Origin: Bacteroidales bacterium UBA4318
Lineage (GTDB): Bacteria > Bacteroidota > Bacteroidia > Bacteroidales > UBA932
Assembly (NCBI GenBank): GCA_002393895.1
Contig: DGUE01000132.1
Location: forward strand, 5,165-12,279
Direction: 5' to 3'
Length of the DNA: 7,115 bases
Position 1 is the stretch's first letter; every line of letters begins with the position of its first letter. A program made the translations under genes and the position numbers. This document shows, piece after piece, positions 1 to 6,622 of this stretch. The notes beneath the pieces were generated by a model. That model was not told the origin of the DNA and did no database searches. It saw only the letters and a list, made by a program, of their open reading frames with translations.

Positions 1-115
1 GCTTGATGACCATGCATCCGCGCACTGCCGACTGCTCGGCAAGGTCTGCCTTGACTACGATGTCGTTGTACCACTGGGAATAATTCTCCGCTCTCGGTGT
101 AATCTCTTTTGCCAT
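1..115 (-). CDS. proS: Prolyl-tRNA synthetase, N-terminal fragment (runs off the window)
   Basis: The reverse complement from the ATG at 115 reads [20 protein letters not shown], then [18 protein letters not shown], 38 codons open to the window edge. This matches my memory of the N-terminus of the archaeal/eukaryotic-type ProRS used by Bacteroidota, where the [29 protein letters not shown] stretch is strongly conserved. The enzyme charges tRNA-Pro with proline in the cytoplasm. The catalytic core and anticodon-binding domain lie outside the window. The gene is divergent from the envelope gene block at 235, sharing a 119-bp intergenic region. It is too short for standard ORF calling here, so the call rests on sequence recognition alone. 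Confidence 0.9.
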   Translation of the reverse strand, partial: MAKEITPRAENYSQWYNDIVVKADLAEQSAVRGCMVIK

Positions 116-147
116 AAAAAACTTACGAAAAATCTGCGCTTTTTTGC

Positions 148-155
148 GATATTTG
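148..155 (+). promoter_or_regulatory. Possible -7 box for the plus-strand envelope operon
   Basis: GATATTTG, followed by C, matches the Bacteroidota primary-sigma -7 consensus TAnnTTTG at all but the first fixed position. No clear TTTG-like -33 element lies about 20 nt upstream. If used, transcription would start near 160 and leave a 5' leader of about 75 nt before the ATG at 235. The match is weak. It is the best plus-strand candidate I see in the 116-234 intergenic region. Confidence 0.25.
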
Positions 156-203
156 CATCTAATAATAAACAGAAGTAATATTCTGTGCGTCTGTAAGACG
201 TTG

Positions 204-211
204 CAAATATA
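204..211 (-). promoter_or_regulatory. Probable -7 box of the proS promoter
   Basis: Read on the minus strand this is TATATTTG followed by C, a full match to the Bacteroidota -7 consensus TAnnTTTG. It points toward proS and would give a 5' leader of roughly 80 nt before the ATG at 115. The expected -33 TTTG about 20 nt further upstream (near 231-235) is not well matched, so the call rests on the -7 box alone. Confidence 0.45.
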
Positions 212-234
212 CAAATTTTAAAAGAGATTGAGTT

Positions 235-1233
235 ATGGCACGCAGACCGATATCGTTACTGGCACTGGCAATCATCGCAGTATCTTGCGGTGTATCAGGC
301 GAGTACGGCTCCGTACAGCGCTTCCAGGATGGAATCTACTATAAAGGCTTCGACAAAGACATGCAAAAAGTAGAACCTCTCTCCGAAGAGGATTTCCAGC
401 GTCTGGCCGCGGAGCAGATCAAAAAAGAACAGCAGGGCCGCAGGGACACTCTGGTGGTAATAGCCGAGGATCCCTACAGCTGGGGGTGGAACTGGTATCG
501 CCCCTATTTCGGCTGGTATGGCGGATGGCACCACGGCTGGTACGGCGGATGGCGCTATGGCTGGGGCGGGTGGTATGACCCCTGGTACAACCCTTATTAC
601 TACGGCAGTTACTACTCCTGGTATTACGATCCCTGGTACTATGGCGGATGGTATGATCCCTGGTACGGGCCTTATTACGGCCACTATTACGGCTATTACG
701 GCCATTACCATCCTTCGCACTATTACAACGAAAACTATTATCACTACCGCGGTGCATCCCGTTCCGAGGTCAAGGGTGGCAACTATACCGGCTCGAGAGG
801 TATGGGCGTCACCGGCAGGTCCGGGGTCAGCTCCTACAGCGGAAGCAGGGGAGGCGTAAGCGGCTCATCCAGCGGGACTTCCTTCTCCCGTAGCAACAAT
901 TCTTACTCCAGGCCCTCTTCCGGCAGCGGCAGCATCTATTCCCGCAGCGGCGGTTCCTCGGCCAGGTCGTCTTCGGGCTCTTCTTCTAGTTCGGGCGGAT
1001 CCTACTCCCGCAGCAGCAGTTCCTACTCCCGCGGCAGCAGCTCCTCGTCGAGCTCCGGCAGTTCCTATTCCCGCAGCAGTTCTTCCAGTTCAAGCCGTTC
1101 CTCCAGCTCGAGTTCCAGCTCCAGCTACGGCGGCAGCCGTGGTGGCGGATACAGTGGAGGCGGCGGCAGTCACAGCAGCGGTGGTGGCAGCAGCCACAGC
1201 AGCGGCGGTGGCGGAGGCCGTGGCGGCAGGTAG
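235..1233 (+). CDS. Low-complexity lipoprotein, Tyr/Trp/Gly-rich then Ser/Gly/Arg-rich
   Basis: 332 residues. The N-terminus has basic residues, a hydrophobic core (residues 6-16) and a lipobox-like AVSC with Cys18, so it is probably a lipoprotein; the Ala at -3 is a relaxed fit. Residues 24-80 are the only ordinary-looking part and include a charged, probably helical stretch (about 40-70). Residues 81-172 are extremely rich in Tyr, Trp, Gly and His, with the pentapeptide YDPWY at 114, 131 and 140 and many GW/GGW steps. Residues 173-332 are Ser/Gly/Arg-rich with recurring SYSRSSS-like units and a Gly/His/Ser tail. No catalytic domain is visible. Similar neighbours in Bacteroides have, as far as I recall, been labelled 'vitellogenin'-like on composition alone, which says nothing about function. 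It is first in the plus-strand block, 24 nt before a barrel-protein gene, so an envelope or surface role is inferred. No Shine-Dalgarno sequence precedes the ATG. Confidence 0.85.
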   Translation: MARRPISLLALAIIAVSCGVSGEYGSVQRFQDGIYYKGFDKDMQKVEPLSEEDFQRLAAEQIKKEQQGRRDTLVVIAEDPYSWGWNWYRPYFGWYGGWHHGWYGGWRYGWGGWYDPWYNPYYYGSYYSWYYDPWYYGGWYDPWYGPYYGHYYGYYGHYHPSHYYNENYYHYRGASRSEVKGGNYTGSRGMGVTGRSGVSSYSGSRGGVSGSSSGTSFSRSNNSYSRPSSGSGSIYSRSGGSSARSSSGSSSSSGGSYSRSSSSYSRGSSSSSSSGSSYSRSSSSSSSRSSSSSSSSSYGGSRGGGYSGGGGSHSSGGGSSHSSGGGGGRGGR

Positions 1234-1257
1234 TTTCACCTTTAATTCGGCAAAACA

Positions 1258-3027
1258 ATGAAAAAGATATTTACTTCAATCGCATCCATGATACTCGTAG
1301 CTGCGCTTGCTTCAGGCCAGACGGTGTCGGATGCCCTGACCTTCAGCCAGAACAATTACTATGGCACCGCCAGGACCCTGGGTATGGGCAATGCGGTAAC
1401 CGCTATAGGCGGAGACCTCGGCTCCATCTCCATCAACCCTGCCGGAGGTTCAGTTTCAGCATTCTCGCAGTTTGAATTCTCAACGGGATGGAATACTGCT
1501 AACAGCATATCTTCATATTCCCCCTCATACGATTCTGCCAACCAAAGCGCCAACTACAGCGGCGGGTTCGAGAATGGCAAAACCAGGATGACTATGCCGA
1601 ACATAGGCATGAACCTTTGTTTCGAAACAGGCAACCGCAGCGGCATACTGAGCTGGAACTTCGCTTTTGTCATGAACCGCAGCCAGAGTTACAACCAGAT
1701 ATTCTCTGCCTCTGGCCTGGAGAATCACACTTCAATGACCGGCGCTCTCGCAACCTTTGCGGCCGGAATGCCGGGCACCATCATCACAGACAACAACAGG
1801 TTCGACAGCGACTATGCCTGGAATTCCATCTGTGCCTACGATGGCGGGCTCATCAATTTCAACAAGGATGCGCTCAGCTACTATGGCTCCGCGGAAACTG
1901 TCACCAAGACTGGCACAGATTACAGCTATGAAATGCTCGGTGTGCTGAAGCAGAACATAGGCATCACCTCCAGGGGTTCCAAGAACGACGTGGTTATGAA
2001 CTACGGCATGAACATCGACAACCGCCTGTTCCTCGGTGTGAATATCAACCTGCCGGTGGCGGGGTATAAATACTCTGAATACTACAACGAGAGCGCACAG
2101 GATCCTGCCGACTTCCCAGTTACTTCCGGCTACTACACCAAAGACAATACCGGCAACCTGTCCTACGTGCAGGGGAAGCCGACAAACTACCTTGGCAGCA
2201 CATACAAATACAGCTATGTGGCCGATATCAGCGGCATCAACGCCCAGATCGGATTCATCTGGCTGCCCACGGACGGGGTGCGCATCGGTGCAGCCTTCAA
2301 GACCCCGACTGCCTACACCGTCAGCGAGGAGTGGTATGTGGATATGAACGCGGAGTTCCAGGATGCCTCGGAGAATCACAATGCGAGTTCCCCTACAGCG
2401 GAGACTTCCTACAACTTCCGTTCGCCCTACACGGCCAATTTCGGTCTGGCATATACCGTCGGCCGTCATGGTCTGCTGAGCGTGGATTACGAACTCACGG
2501 ACTACAGCGTCATGAAGTTCAGCCAGGAATATGTTGATGCTTCCTTCAGCTACGAGGATCCTTTCTACCGTGTGAACAGGCTTAACAAACTGTTCTGTGG
2601 ATTGCAGCAGAACCTCAGGGTCGGTGCCGAGTTCCGCCTGCTGCCGAGCTTCTCGCTGCGCGCAGGTTTCAGCCTTGCCACAAGCCCGGAACGTCACTAC
2701 TCGGATAACGAAGGATACATAATTTACGCTTCGGATTACGACAGATGGTTCGATGATTATGAGAGCGGCAAGTACTCCCTGGTGGCTTCTGAGTACAATC
2801 CCGACAAGATAGTCTCTTTCTCGTTCGGAGCCGGTTATTCGTCTCCCGGGTCCTTCTATGCCGATGTGGCATTCAGGCGCACCAAGCTGCCCGACAATTA
2901 TTACAGCCCGTATAGCAATTACCTCAGCCACACTGTTGGAGGAACAGTTTACGATATTGTATCACCGTCCGTCAAGTCGGCCCTCAGCCAGTTTGACGCC
3001 GTATTAACCCTCGGATGGAGGTTTTAG
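1258..3027 (+). CDS. OmpP1/FadL-like outer-membrane beta-barrel protein
   Basis: 589 residues. A typical signal peptide (MKKIF, hydrophobic core, ALASG) is probably cleaved near residues 18-20. The mature N-terminus has the hallmark of Bacteroidota OmpP1/FadL-family proteins often annotated 'hemin receptor' or 'outer membrane protein transport protein': DALTFSQ, then TARTLGMGNA (37-46), AIGGD, and SISINPAG (to residue 63). The rest alternates aromatic and polar residues as in amphipathic strands, with NFGLAYTVG- and GLLSVDYELTDYS-like segments. The protein ends LTLGWRF; a terminal Phe is the usual barrel-assembly signal. FadL relatives move hydrophobic molecules across the outer membrane, but the substrate is unknown and the 'hemin' label has no support here. 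The stop codon abuts the lpxD start with no spacer, so the two are very probably co-transcribed and translationally coupled. Confidence 0.85.
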   Translation: MKKIFTSIASMILVAALASGQTVSDALTFSQNNYYGTARTLGMGNAVTAIGGDLGSISINPAGGSVSAFSQFEFSTGWNTANSISSYSPSYDSANQSANYSGGFENGKTRMTMPNIGMNLCFETGNRSGILSWNFAFVMNRSQSYNQIFSASGLENHTSMTGALATFAAGMPGTIITDNNRFDSDYAWNSICAYDGGLINFNKDALSYYGSAETVTKTGTDYSYEMLGVLKQNIGITSRGSKNDVVMNYGMNIDNRLFLGVNINLPVAGYKYSEYYNESAQDPADFPVTSGYYTKDNTGNLSYVQGKPTNYLGSTYKYSYVADISGINAQIGFIWLPTDGVRIGAAFKTPTAYTVSEEWYVDMNAEFQDASENHNASSPTAETSYNFRSPYTANFGLAYTVGRHGLLSVDYELTDYSVMKFSQEYVDASFSYEDPFYRVNRLNKLFCGLQQNLRVGAEFRLLPSFSLRAGFSLATSPERHYSDNEGYIIYASDYDRWFDDYESGKYSLVASEYNPDKIVSFSFGAGYSSPGSFYADVAFRRTKLPDNYYSPYSNYLSHTVGGTVYDIVSPSVKSALSQFDAVLTLGWRF

Positions 3028-4020
3028 ATGATGGAGTTGACAGCCAAGCAGTTAGCAGAAATTCTTCGGGGCACCGTCGACGGCGACCCCGAAGTTCGGA
3101 TTACCACCTTTGCCAAAATTGAGCACGGCAAACCCGGTGCACTCAGTTTTTATGCCAATCCGAAGTACGAACAGTACGTGTACACCAGCAAATCCAGCGT
3201 GCTTTTGGTAAACGCGGATTTTGAGCCTAAACAGGAAGTGAAGCCCACCATGGTCCGCGTGGAAAACGCCTACAATGCGGTGGCGGAGCTCCTTAAATAT
3301 GTGTCCGACCAGCGCAGGATGTATAAGCGCCACCGTGCCTGGAGCAGCCGCATAGCATGCAGCGCCAAGCTTGGCAGGAAGGTATCCGTGGGTGCAGGCA
3401 CCGTCATCGGAAAGAATTGTAGGATAGGGGATTACGGCATTATCCATTCCAACGTTACCATAGGCGAAGGCACCACTATCGGGCATCACTGCATCATCTA
3501 TCCCGGTGTTGTGATCTATCCCGGAATGAAGATTGGCGACAATGTCATCCTCCATGCCAACTGCGTGATAGGCTCGGACGGGTTCGGAAACGCTCCCCAG
3601 CCGGACGGCAGCTGGAAGAAGATAGAGCACCTCGGCAACGTGGTGATAGGCAACGACGTGGAAATCGGCTCCGGCACCACCGTGGACCGCGCCGAGATGG
3701 AATCCACCATAATAGGCAACGGCGTTCGCCTGGACAATCTCTGCCAGATCGCGCATAACGTTGTGATCGGGGACAATACCGTGATGGCAGCCCAGTGCGG
3801 AGTGGCAGGCTCGGCCATAATCGGCAAGAACTGCATCTTCGGCGGGCAGGTCGGCATCATGGGCCATATCAAGATAGCAGATAACACCACCGTCGGCGCC
3901 CAGGCCGGAATCGCCGGTCCCGTGCGCAAGAGTGGCCAGATCCTGCTGGGTTCACCCGCGATCCCGCACATGCTGTACATGCGCAGCTATGCCAAGTTCA
4001 AGCAGGGCGGGGGAGAGTAA
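3028..4020 (+). CDS. lpxD: UDP-3-O-(3-hydroxyacyl)glucosamine N-acyltransferase LpxD
   Basis: 330 residues. It transfers a 3-hydroxyacyl chain from ACP to the 2-amino group of UDP-3-O-acylglucosamine, the third step of lipid A synthesis, in the cytoplasm. Residues 1 to about 95 form the LpxD N-terminal domain ([38 protein letters not shown]). From about 113 to 300 come hexapeptide repeats of a left-handed beta-helix. The motifs GSDGFG (182-187), VDRAEM and [13 protein letters not shown] are diagnostic; His243 in IAHNVVIG aligns with the E. coli catalytic His239. The start is ATG-ATG; either 3028 (abutting the previous stop) or 3031 could be used. The C-terminus stops soon after [17 protein letters not shown], without the helical tail I recall in most LpxD proteins. 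No Shine-Dalgarno sequence is present, so coupling to the upstream stop is likely. Confidence 0.96.
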   Translation: MMELTAKQLAEILRGTVDGDPEVRITTFAKIEHGKPGALSFYANPKYEQYVYTSKSSVLLVNADFEPKQEVKPTMVRVENAYNAVAELLKYVSDQRRMYKRHRAWSSRIACSAKLGRKVSVGAGTVIGKNCRIGDYGIIHSNVTIGEGTTIGHHCIIYPGVVIYPGMKIGDNVILHANCVIGSDGFGNAPQPDGSWKKIEHLGNVVIGNDVEIGSGTTVDRAEMESTIIGNGVRLDNLCQIAHNVVIGDNTVMAAQCGVAGSAIIGKNCIFGGQVGIMGHIKIADNTTVGAQAGIAGPVRKSGQILLGSPAIPHMLYMRSYAKFKQGGGE

Positions 4021-4052
4021 TTTAGAGATAAAAGAAAAAATTGCTATCTTTG
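4021..4052 (+). promoter_or_regulatory. Internal promoter for lpxC, lpxA and the wbqC-family gene
   Basis: TTTA at 4021-4024, a 20-nt A-rich spacer, then TATCTTTG at 4045-4052, followed by C. The downstream box matches the Bacteroidota -7 consensus TAnnTTTG exactly. The upstream box differs from the -33 TTTG by one base, and the spacing falls in the usual 19-21 nt range. The lpxC ATG is at 4062, only nine bases after the -7 box, so transcription should start at or just before the start codon. That would give lpxC, lpxA and the wbqC-family gene a supply of transcript independent of the upstream membrane-protein genes. Confidence 0.6.
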
Positions 4053-4061
4053 CGGGCTATT

Positions 4062-4958
4062 ATGAAAGAACGCACCCTCAGCAAGAGTTACACATTCGAA
4101 GGAAAAGGCCTACACACGGGAGTGTGGTCCCATATGACAGTATCCCCGGCAGCCGCCGGAACCGGAATCGTTTTTGTCCGCACCGACCAGGGTGTCACCA
4201 TTCCTGCCCTTGCTGAATTCGTTACCAACACAGCCCGCTGCACCCTCATCTCCAAAGACGGTGCAAGCATCTCCACTATCGAGCACATCATGTCGGCCCT
4301 GACCGGGCTTGGCATCGACAATGCCGTGGTAGAGATCGACAACGCCGAAGTGCCCATCCTGGACGGCAGCGCCCGCTTCTATGCCGAGGCTTTCGCGGCC
4401 GACGGCCTGGTGGAGCAGGATGCCGAACGCAAATACTTCGAGATTCCAGAAACGATCGAGGTCAAGCACGAGGCAAGCGGCTGTTGGGTGAAGATAGAAC
4501 CTGCCGACCACATGTCCTTCGATGTCACCGTTGACTTCAACTCCCGCGTGCTCGGAGTTCAGACCGCACATTGGGACGAGACCATCGACTATGCATCCCA
4601 GGTGGCTGTCTGCCGCACTTTCTGCTTCTTCCACGAAGTGCAGTACCTTGCCAGTCAGGGGCTGGTGAAGGGCGGCGACGTCGACAATGCCATCGTAGTG
4701 GTGGAGCATCCGGTGGAGGATGCAGTCCTCGAGCAGATGGCGCAGTTATTCAAGCAACCAAAACTCTCCGTGACGCCGGAAGGGTACCTGAGCAATCTCG
4801 TGCTGAACTTCCCGGACGAATGCGGCCGTCACAAGCTGCTGGACCTCATTGGAGACATGAGGCTCTCAGGTGGATACCTCCGGGCCCATATAAGCGCGTA
4901 CAAACCTGGCCATACAATTAACACCAACGCGGCCAAGGCCGTGCAGAAATTGATTTGA
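4062..4958 (+). CDS. lpxC: UDP-3-O-acyl-N-acetylglucosamine deacetylase LpxC, stand-alone
   Basis: 298 residues from the ATG at 4062. A longer reading from TTG at 4041 would overlap the promoter box and add residues outside the family, so I reject it. LpxC is the zinc amidase that removes the acetyl group from UDP-3-O-acyl-GlcNAc, the committed step of lipid A synthesis. Family motifs: GKGLHTG near the N-terminus; TIEHIMSAL with Glu74 (general base) and zinc ligand His75; ILDGSARFY; the CRTFCF and GLVKGGDVDNAIVV block; GRHKLLDLIGD with zinc ligands His257 and Asp261; and PGHTINTN with catalytic His284. The His257-Asp261 and His257-His284 spacings equal those of E. coli H238/D242/H265. The protein ends 14 residues after His284. 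In most Bacteroidota a FabZ dehydratase domain follows here; it is absent, and lpxA starts 4 nt after the stop. Confidence 0.97.
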   Translation: MKERTLSKSYTFEGKGLHTGVWSHMTVSPAAAGTGIVFVRTDQGVTIPALAEFVTNTARCTLISKDGASISTIEHIMSALTGLGIDNAVVEIDNAEVPILDGSARFYAEAFAADGLVEQDAERKYFEIPETIEVKHEASGCWVKIEPADHMSFDVTVDFNSRVLGVQTAHWDETIDYASQVAVCRTFCFFHEVQYLASQGLVKGGDVDNAIVVVEHPVEDAVLEQMAQLFKQPKLSVTPEGYLSNLVLNFPDECGRHKLLDLIGDMRLSGGYLRAHISAYKPGHTINTNAAKAVQKLI

Positions 4959-4962
4959 GATT

Positions 4963-5775
4963 ATGGCAAACATTCATCCCCTTGCGTGCGTAAGCCCTCT
5001 CGCCAAACTCGGTGAGCATGTTGAAGTTGGTCCTTACGCATTCATCGATGCCGATGTGGAAATCGGCGATTATACCAAGATCCATCCCCATGCAACCATC
5101 TTCCCCTATGCCAAAATAGGTGAGCATTGCGAGGTTTTCCCCGGTGCGGTGGTTGCCGCTATTCCCCAGGACCTGAAGTTCGACGGAGAAATCACTTATG
5201 TCGAGATAGGCAATTACGTCACCATCCGTGAGTGCGCTACCATCAACCGCGGCACCAAGGCCAGCGGCAAGGGTGTCACCAAGATCGGGGACCACACTCT
5301 CATCATGTCGTATGTGCATGTGGCGCATGACTGCACCGTGGGCAACCACTGCATCCTCGTCAGCTATGTGGGCATCGCCGGTGAAACCGACGTAGACGAC
5401 TGGGCCATCCTCGGCGGAAGCACCGTGGTGCACCAGTTCACCCATATCGGAAAGCATGCCATGGTGGGTGGCGGAAGCAAGGTCAACAAGGACATCCCTC
5501 CTTATTCCCTCTGCGGCCGTGAGCCCGTCTGCTATGCCGGTGTGAACCTTGTGGGTCTTCGCCGCCGCGGTTTCGACAGCGATACCATCCGCAACATCAA
5601 GGATATCTACGACACCCTTTATTTCCAGGGATATAACATTTCGGACGCCTGCGCACGCATTCAGCAGGGCTTCCCGGACAGCCCCGAAAAGGACGAGATC
5701 CTGGGCTTCATCAGGAATTCCAAGCGCGGCATCGTCCGTGGCAATGATTCCCGCGAAAAAGGCCTCATAGAGTAG
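4963..5775 (+). CDS. lpxA: UDP-N-acetylglucosamine O-acyltransferase LpxA
   Basis: 270 residues. It transfers a 3-hydroxyacyl chain from ACP to the 3-OH of UDP-GlcNAc, the first step of lipid A synthesis. The N-terminal two thirds (to about residue 190) are hexapeptide repeats of a left-handed beta-helix, beginning IHPLACVSPLAKLGEHVEVG. AIPQDLKF and the TIRECATINRGT block are classic LpxA. VHVAHDCTVGNHC contains His122, equivalent to E. coli catalytic His125, and VVHQF (His157) aligns with His160. The position aligned with the E. coli acyl-chain ruler Gly173 is Gly170, so the pocket is not blocked as in the C10-selective Pseudomonas enzyme; a longer acyl chain is inferred. The C-terminal helical domain (GVNLVGLRRRGF onward) ends in a short polar tail after SKRGIVRG. 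The start is 4 nt after the lpxC stop, and the TAG overlaps the next gene's GTG by one base. Confidence 0.97.
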   Translation: MANIHPLACVSPLAKLGEHVEVGPYAFIDADVEIGDYTKIHPHATIFPYAKIGEHCEVFPGAVVAAIPQDLKFDGEITYVEIGNYVTIRECATINRGTKASGKGVTKIGDHTLIMSYVHVAHDCTVGNHCILVSYVGIAGETDVDDWAILGGSTVVHQFTHIGKHAMVGGGSKVNKDIPPYSLCGREPVCYAGVNLVGLRRRGFDSDTIRNIKDIYDTLYFQGYNISDACARIQQGFPDSPEKDEILGFIRNSKRGIVRGNDSREKGLIE

Positions 5776-6494
5776 TGCTGCTCAGTTCAGCATACTTTCC
5801 TCCCATAGAATACTTCGCATTGCTTGCGAGGTATTCTGTCGTTTATATGGAGGCGTGCGAGAACTATCAGAAGCAGTCTTACCGCAACCGCTGCCGGATA
5901 CTGACGGCTAACGGCCCTGAGGCCCTGAATGTGCCGGTGGTTCACGAGAATGGCACTTTCTCGCTGCCTATCAAGAAGATACGGGTAGAGTATTCTACTC
6001 CCTGGGTGCTCCGGACGGAGCGTGCCATCGAGTCGGCGTACAGTTCTTCGCCTTTCTTCATTTATTACCGCGATGCTCTTTTCGACATCCTGGATTCGCA
6101 TCCGGATACCCTCTGGGAACTCAACCGCCGCATTATCGATTTTTTCTGCGCAAAGATCGGCATCGCACCGCAGATCCGGGAAACAACAGCCTTCATTCAG
6201 CCTTCTGCCGTCAGGATATCCCCTCCTCAAGCCGGCCTGACGGCCCCTCCCATCACAGGCGATGGGCCCCTCCCACTACATCCGTGGGCGGATATGGCAT
6301 CCGGAGGGGATATCCTGATGGCAGACTACCGGAATTCTATCCATCCGAAGAGGCAGAATACGATAATGCGGGACCTGGGCCTGGAACGCCCCTACTGGCA
6401 GGTATTCAAGGATAAGTTCGGCTTTGTGCCGGGACTGTCGATCATGGACCTCCTCTTCAACGAAGGCCCCGAAAGCATCAGCTGGCTGCGCTGA
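5775..6494 (+). CDS. WbqC-family protein with an in-frame palindromic insert
   Basis: 239 residues. Family motifs of the WbqC-like group: LLSSAYFPPIEYFALLARY at the N-terminus, ENYQKQSYRNRCRI (29-42), LNVPVV, SSPFFIYYRD (91-100), then DYRNSIHPKR (184-193), WQVFKDKFGFVPGLSIMDLLFNEGP. WbqC is named after an O-antigen cluster gene; its biochemical activity is not established as far as I know, so a surface-polysaccharide role is only suggested by the name and the lipid A neighbours. The start is GTG at 5775, overlapping the lpxA TAG by one base; the next Met (codon 25) would remove the conserved N-terminal motif. Residues 144-184 are a Pro/Gly-rich stretch unlike the family, encoded by a 122-bp palindromic element (6204-6325). 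Without it the protein would be near 200 residues, which I recall as the usual length. The reading frame is intact. Confidence 0.88.
   Translation: MLLSSAYFPPIEYFALLARYSVVYMEACENYQKQSYRNRCRILTANGPEALNVPVVHENGTFSLPIKKIRVEYSTPWVLRTERAIESAYSSSPFFIYYRDALFDILDSHPDTLWELNRRIIDFFCAKIGIAPQIRETTAFIQPSAVRISPPQAGLTAPPITGDGPLPLHPWADMASGGDILMADYRNSIHPKRQNTIMRDLGLERPYWQVFKDKFGFVPGLSIMDLLFNEGPESISWLR
6204..6325. repeat. Structured palindromic element inside the wbqC-family gene
   Basis: The left arm 6204-6226 and right arm 6303-6325 are inverted repeats of 23 bp with one mismatch (G6210 against T6319, a G-U wobble in RNA). The inner 16 bp, GGAGGGGATATCCTGA on the right, are perfect. The 76-bp interior contains further small inverted repeats: GCCG/CGGC (6231-6234 and 6241-6244), CCCATC/GATGGG (6249-6254 and 6261-6266) and CCCAC/GTGGG (6272-6276 and 6284-6288). 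The whole could fold as a long stem closing three hairpins. It translates in frame as a Pro/Gly-rich stretch. No clear target-site duplication is visible. A mobile or dispersed element is inferred; other copies cannot be checked from this window. Confidence 0.7.
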
Positions 6495-6581
6495 CCTCCC
6501 GGCCGCACGGCACCCTCACCCCATCATCCACGGCATCCCCTCGCGCCTCCACCATCCATCCGCCCTATCTGCCCTCAAACT

Positions 6582-6622
6582 GTGCATGCTGTCCCTAAAT
6601 TCCGGACAGCATGCACGTTTTT
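6582..6622 (+). terminator. Probable intrinsic terminator of the envelope operon
   Basis: A perfect 13-bp GC-rich stem (GTGCATGCTGTCC and its complement) with a 9-nt loop is followed directly by G and five T residues. It begins 88 nt after the wbqC-family stop codon. The intervening 6495-6581 is pyrimidine-rich on this strand and shows no gene. The second repeat copy has the same T-tract after a weaker stem and could act as a backup. The structure is also the first unit of a tandem repeat, so termination may not be its only or original role. Confidence 0.6.

Noticed and set aside
295..1258. Long open frames on the minus strand and other plus frames within the lipoprotein gene
   Set aside because: Their Val/Ile/Pro- or Cys/Arg-rich translations are what the repetitive Tyr/Trp/Gly and Ser codons give in shifted frames; none shows a domain or start context.
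1732..2931. A 399-codon minus-strand open frame opposite the barrel-protein gene
   Set aside because: The plus-strand frame has a signal peptide, family motifs and a barrel C-terminus. The antisense translation shows no recognisable domain and is a by-product of GC-rich codon use.
4041..4061. TTG start adding seven residues to LpxC
   Set aside because: The extension overlaps the TATCTTTG promoter box and lies outside the family's N-terminus, while the ATG at 4062 begins at the expected position.
4006..4075. Frameshift in the G-rich run that would extend LpxD past its stop
   Set aside because: The alternative frame gives a lysine/glutamate-rich stretch that does not resemble an LpxD tail and runs through the lpxC promoter and start.
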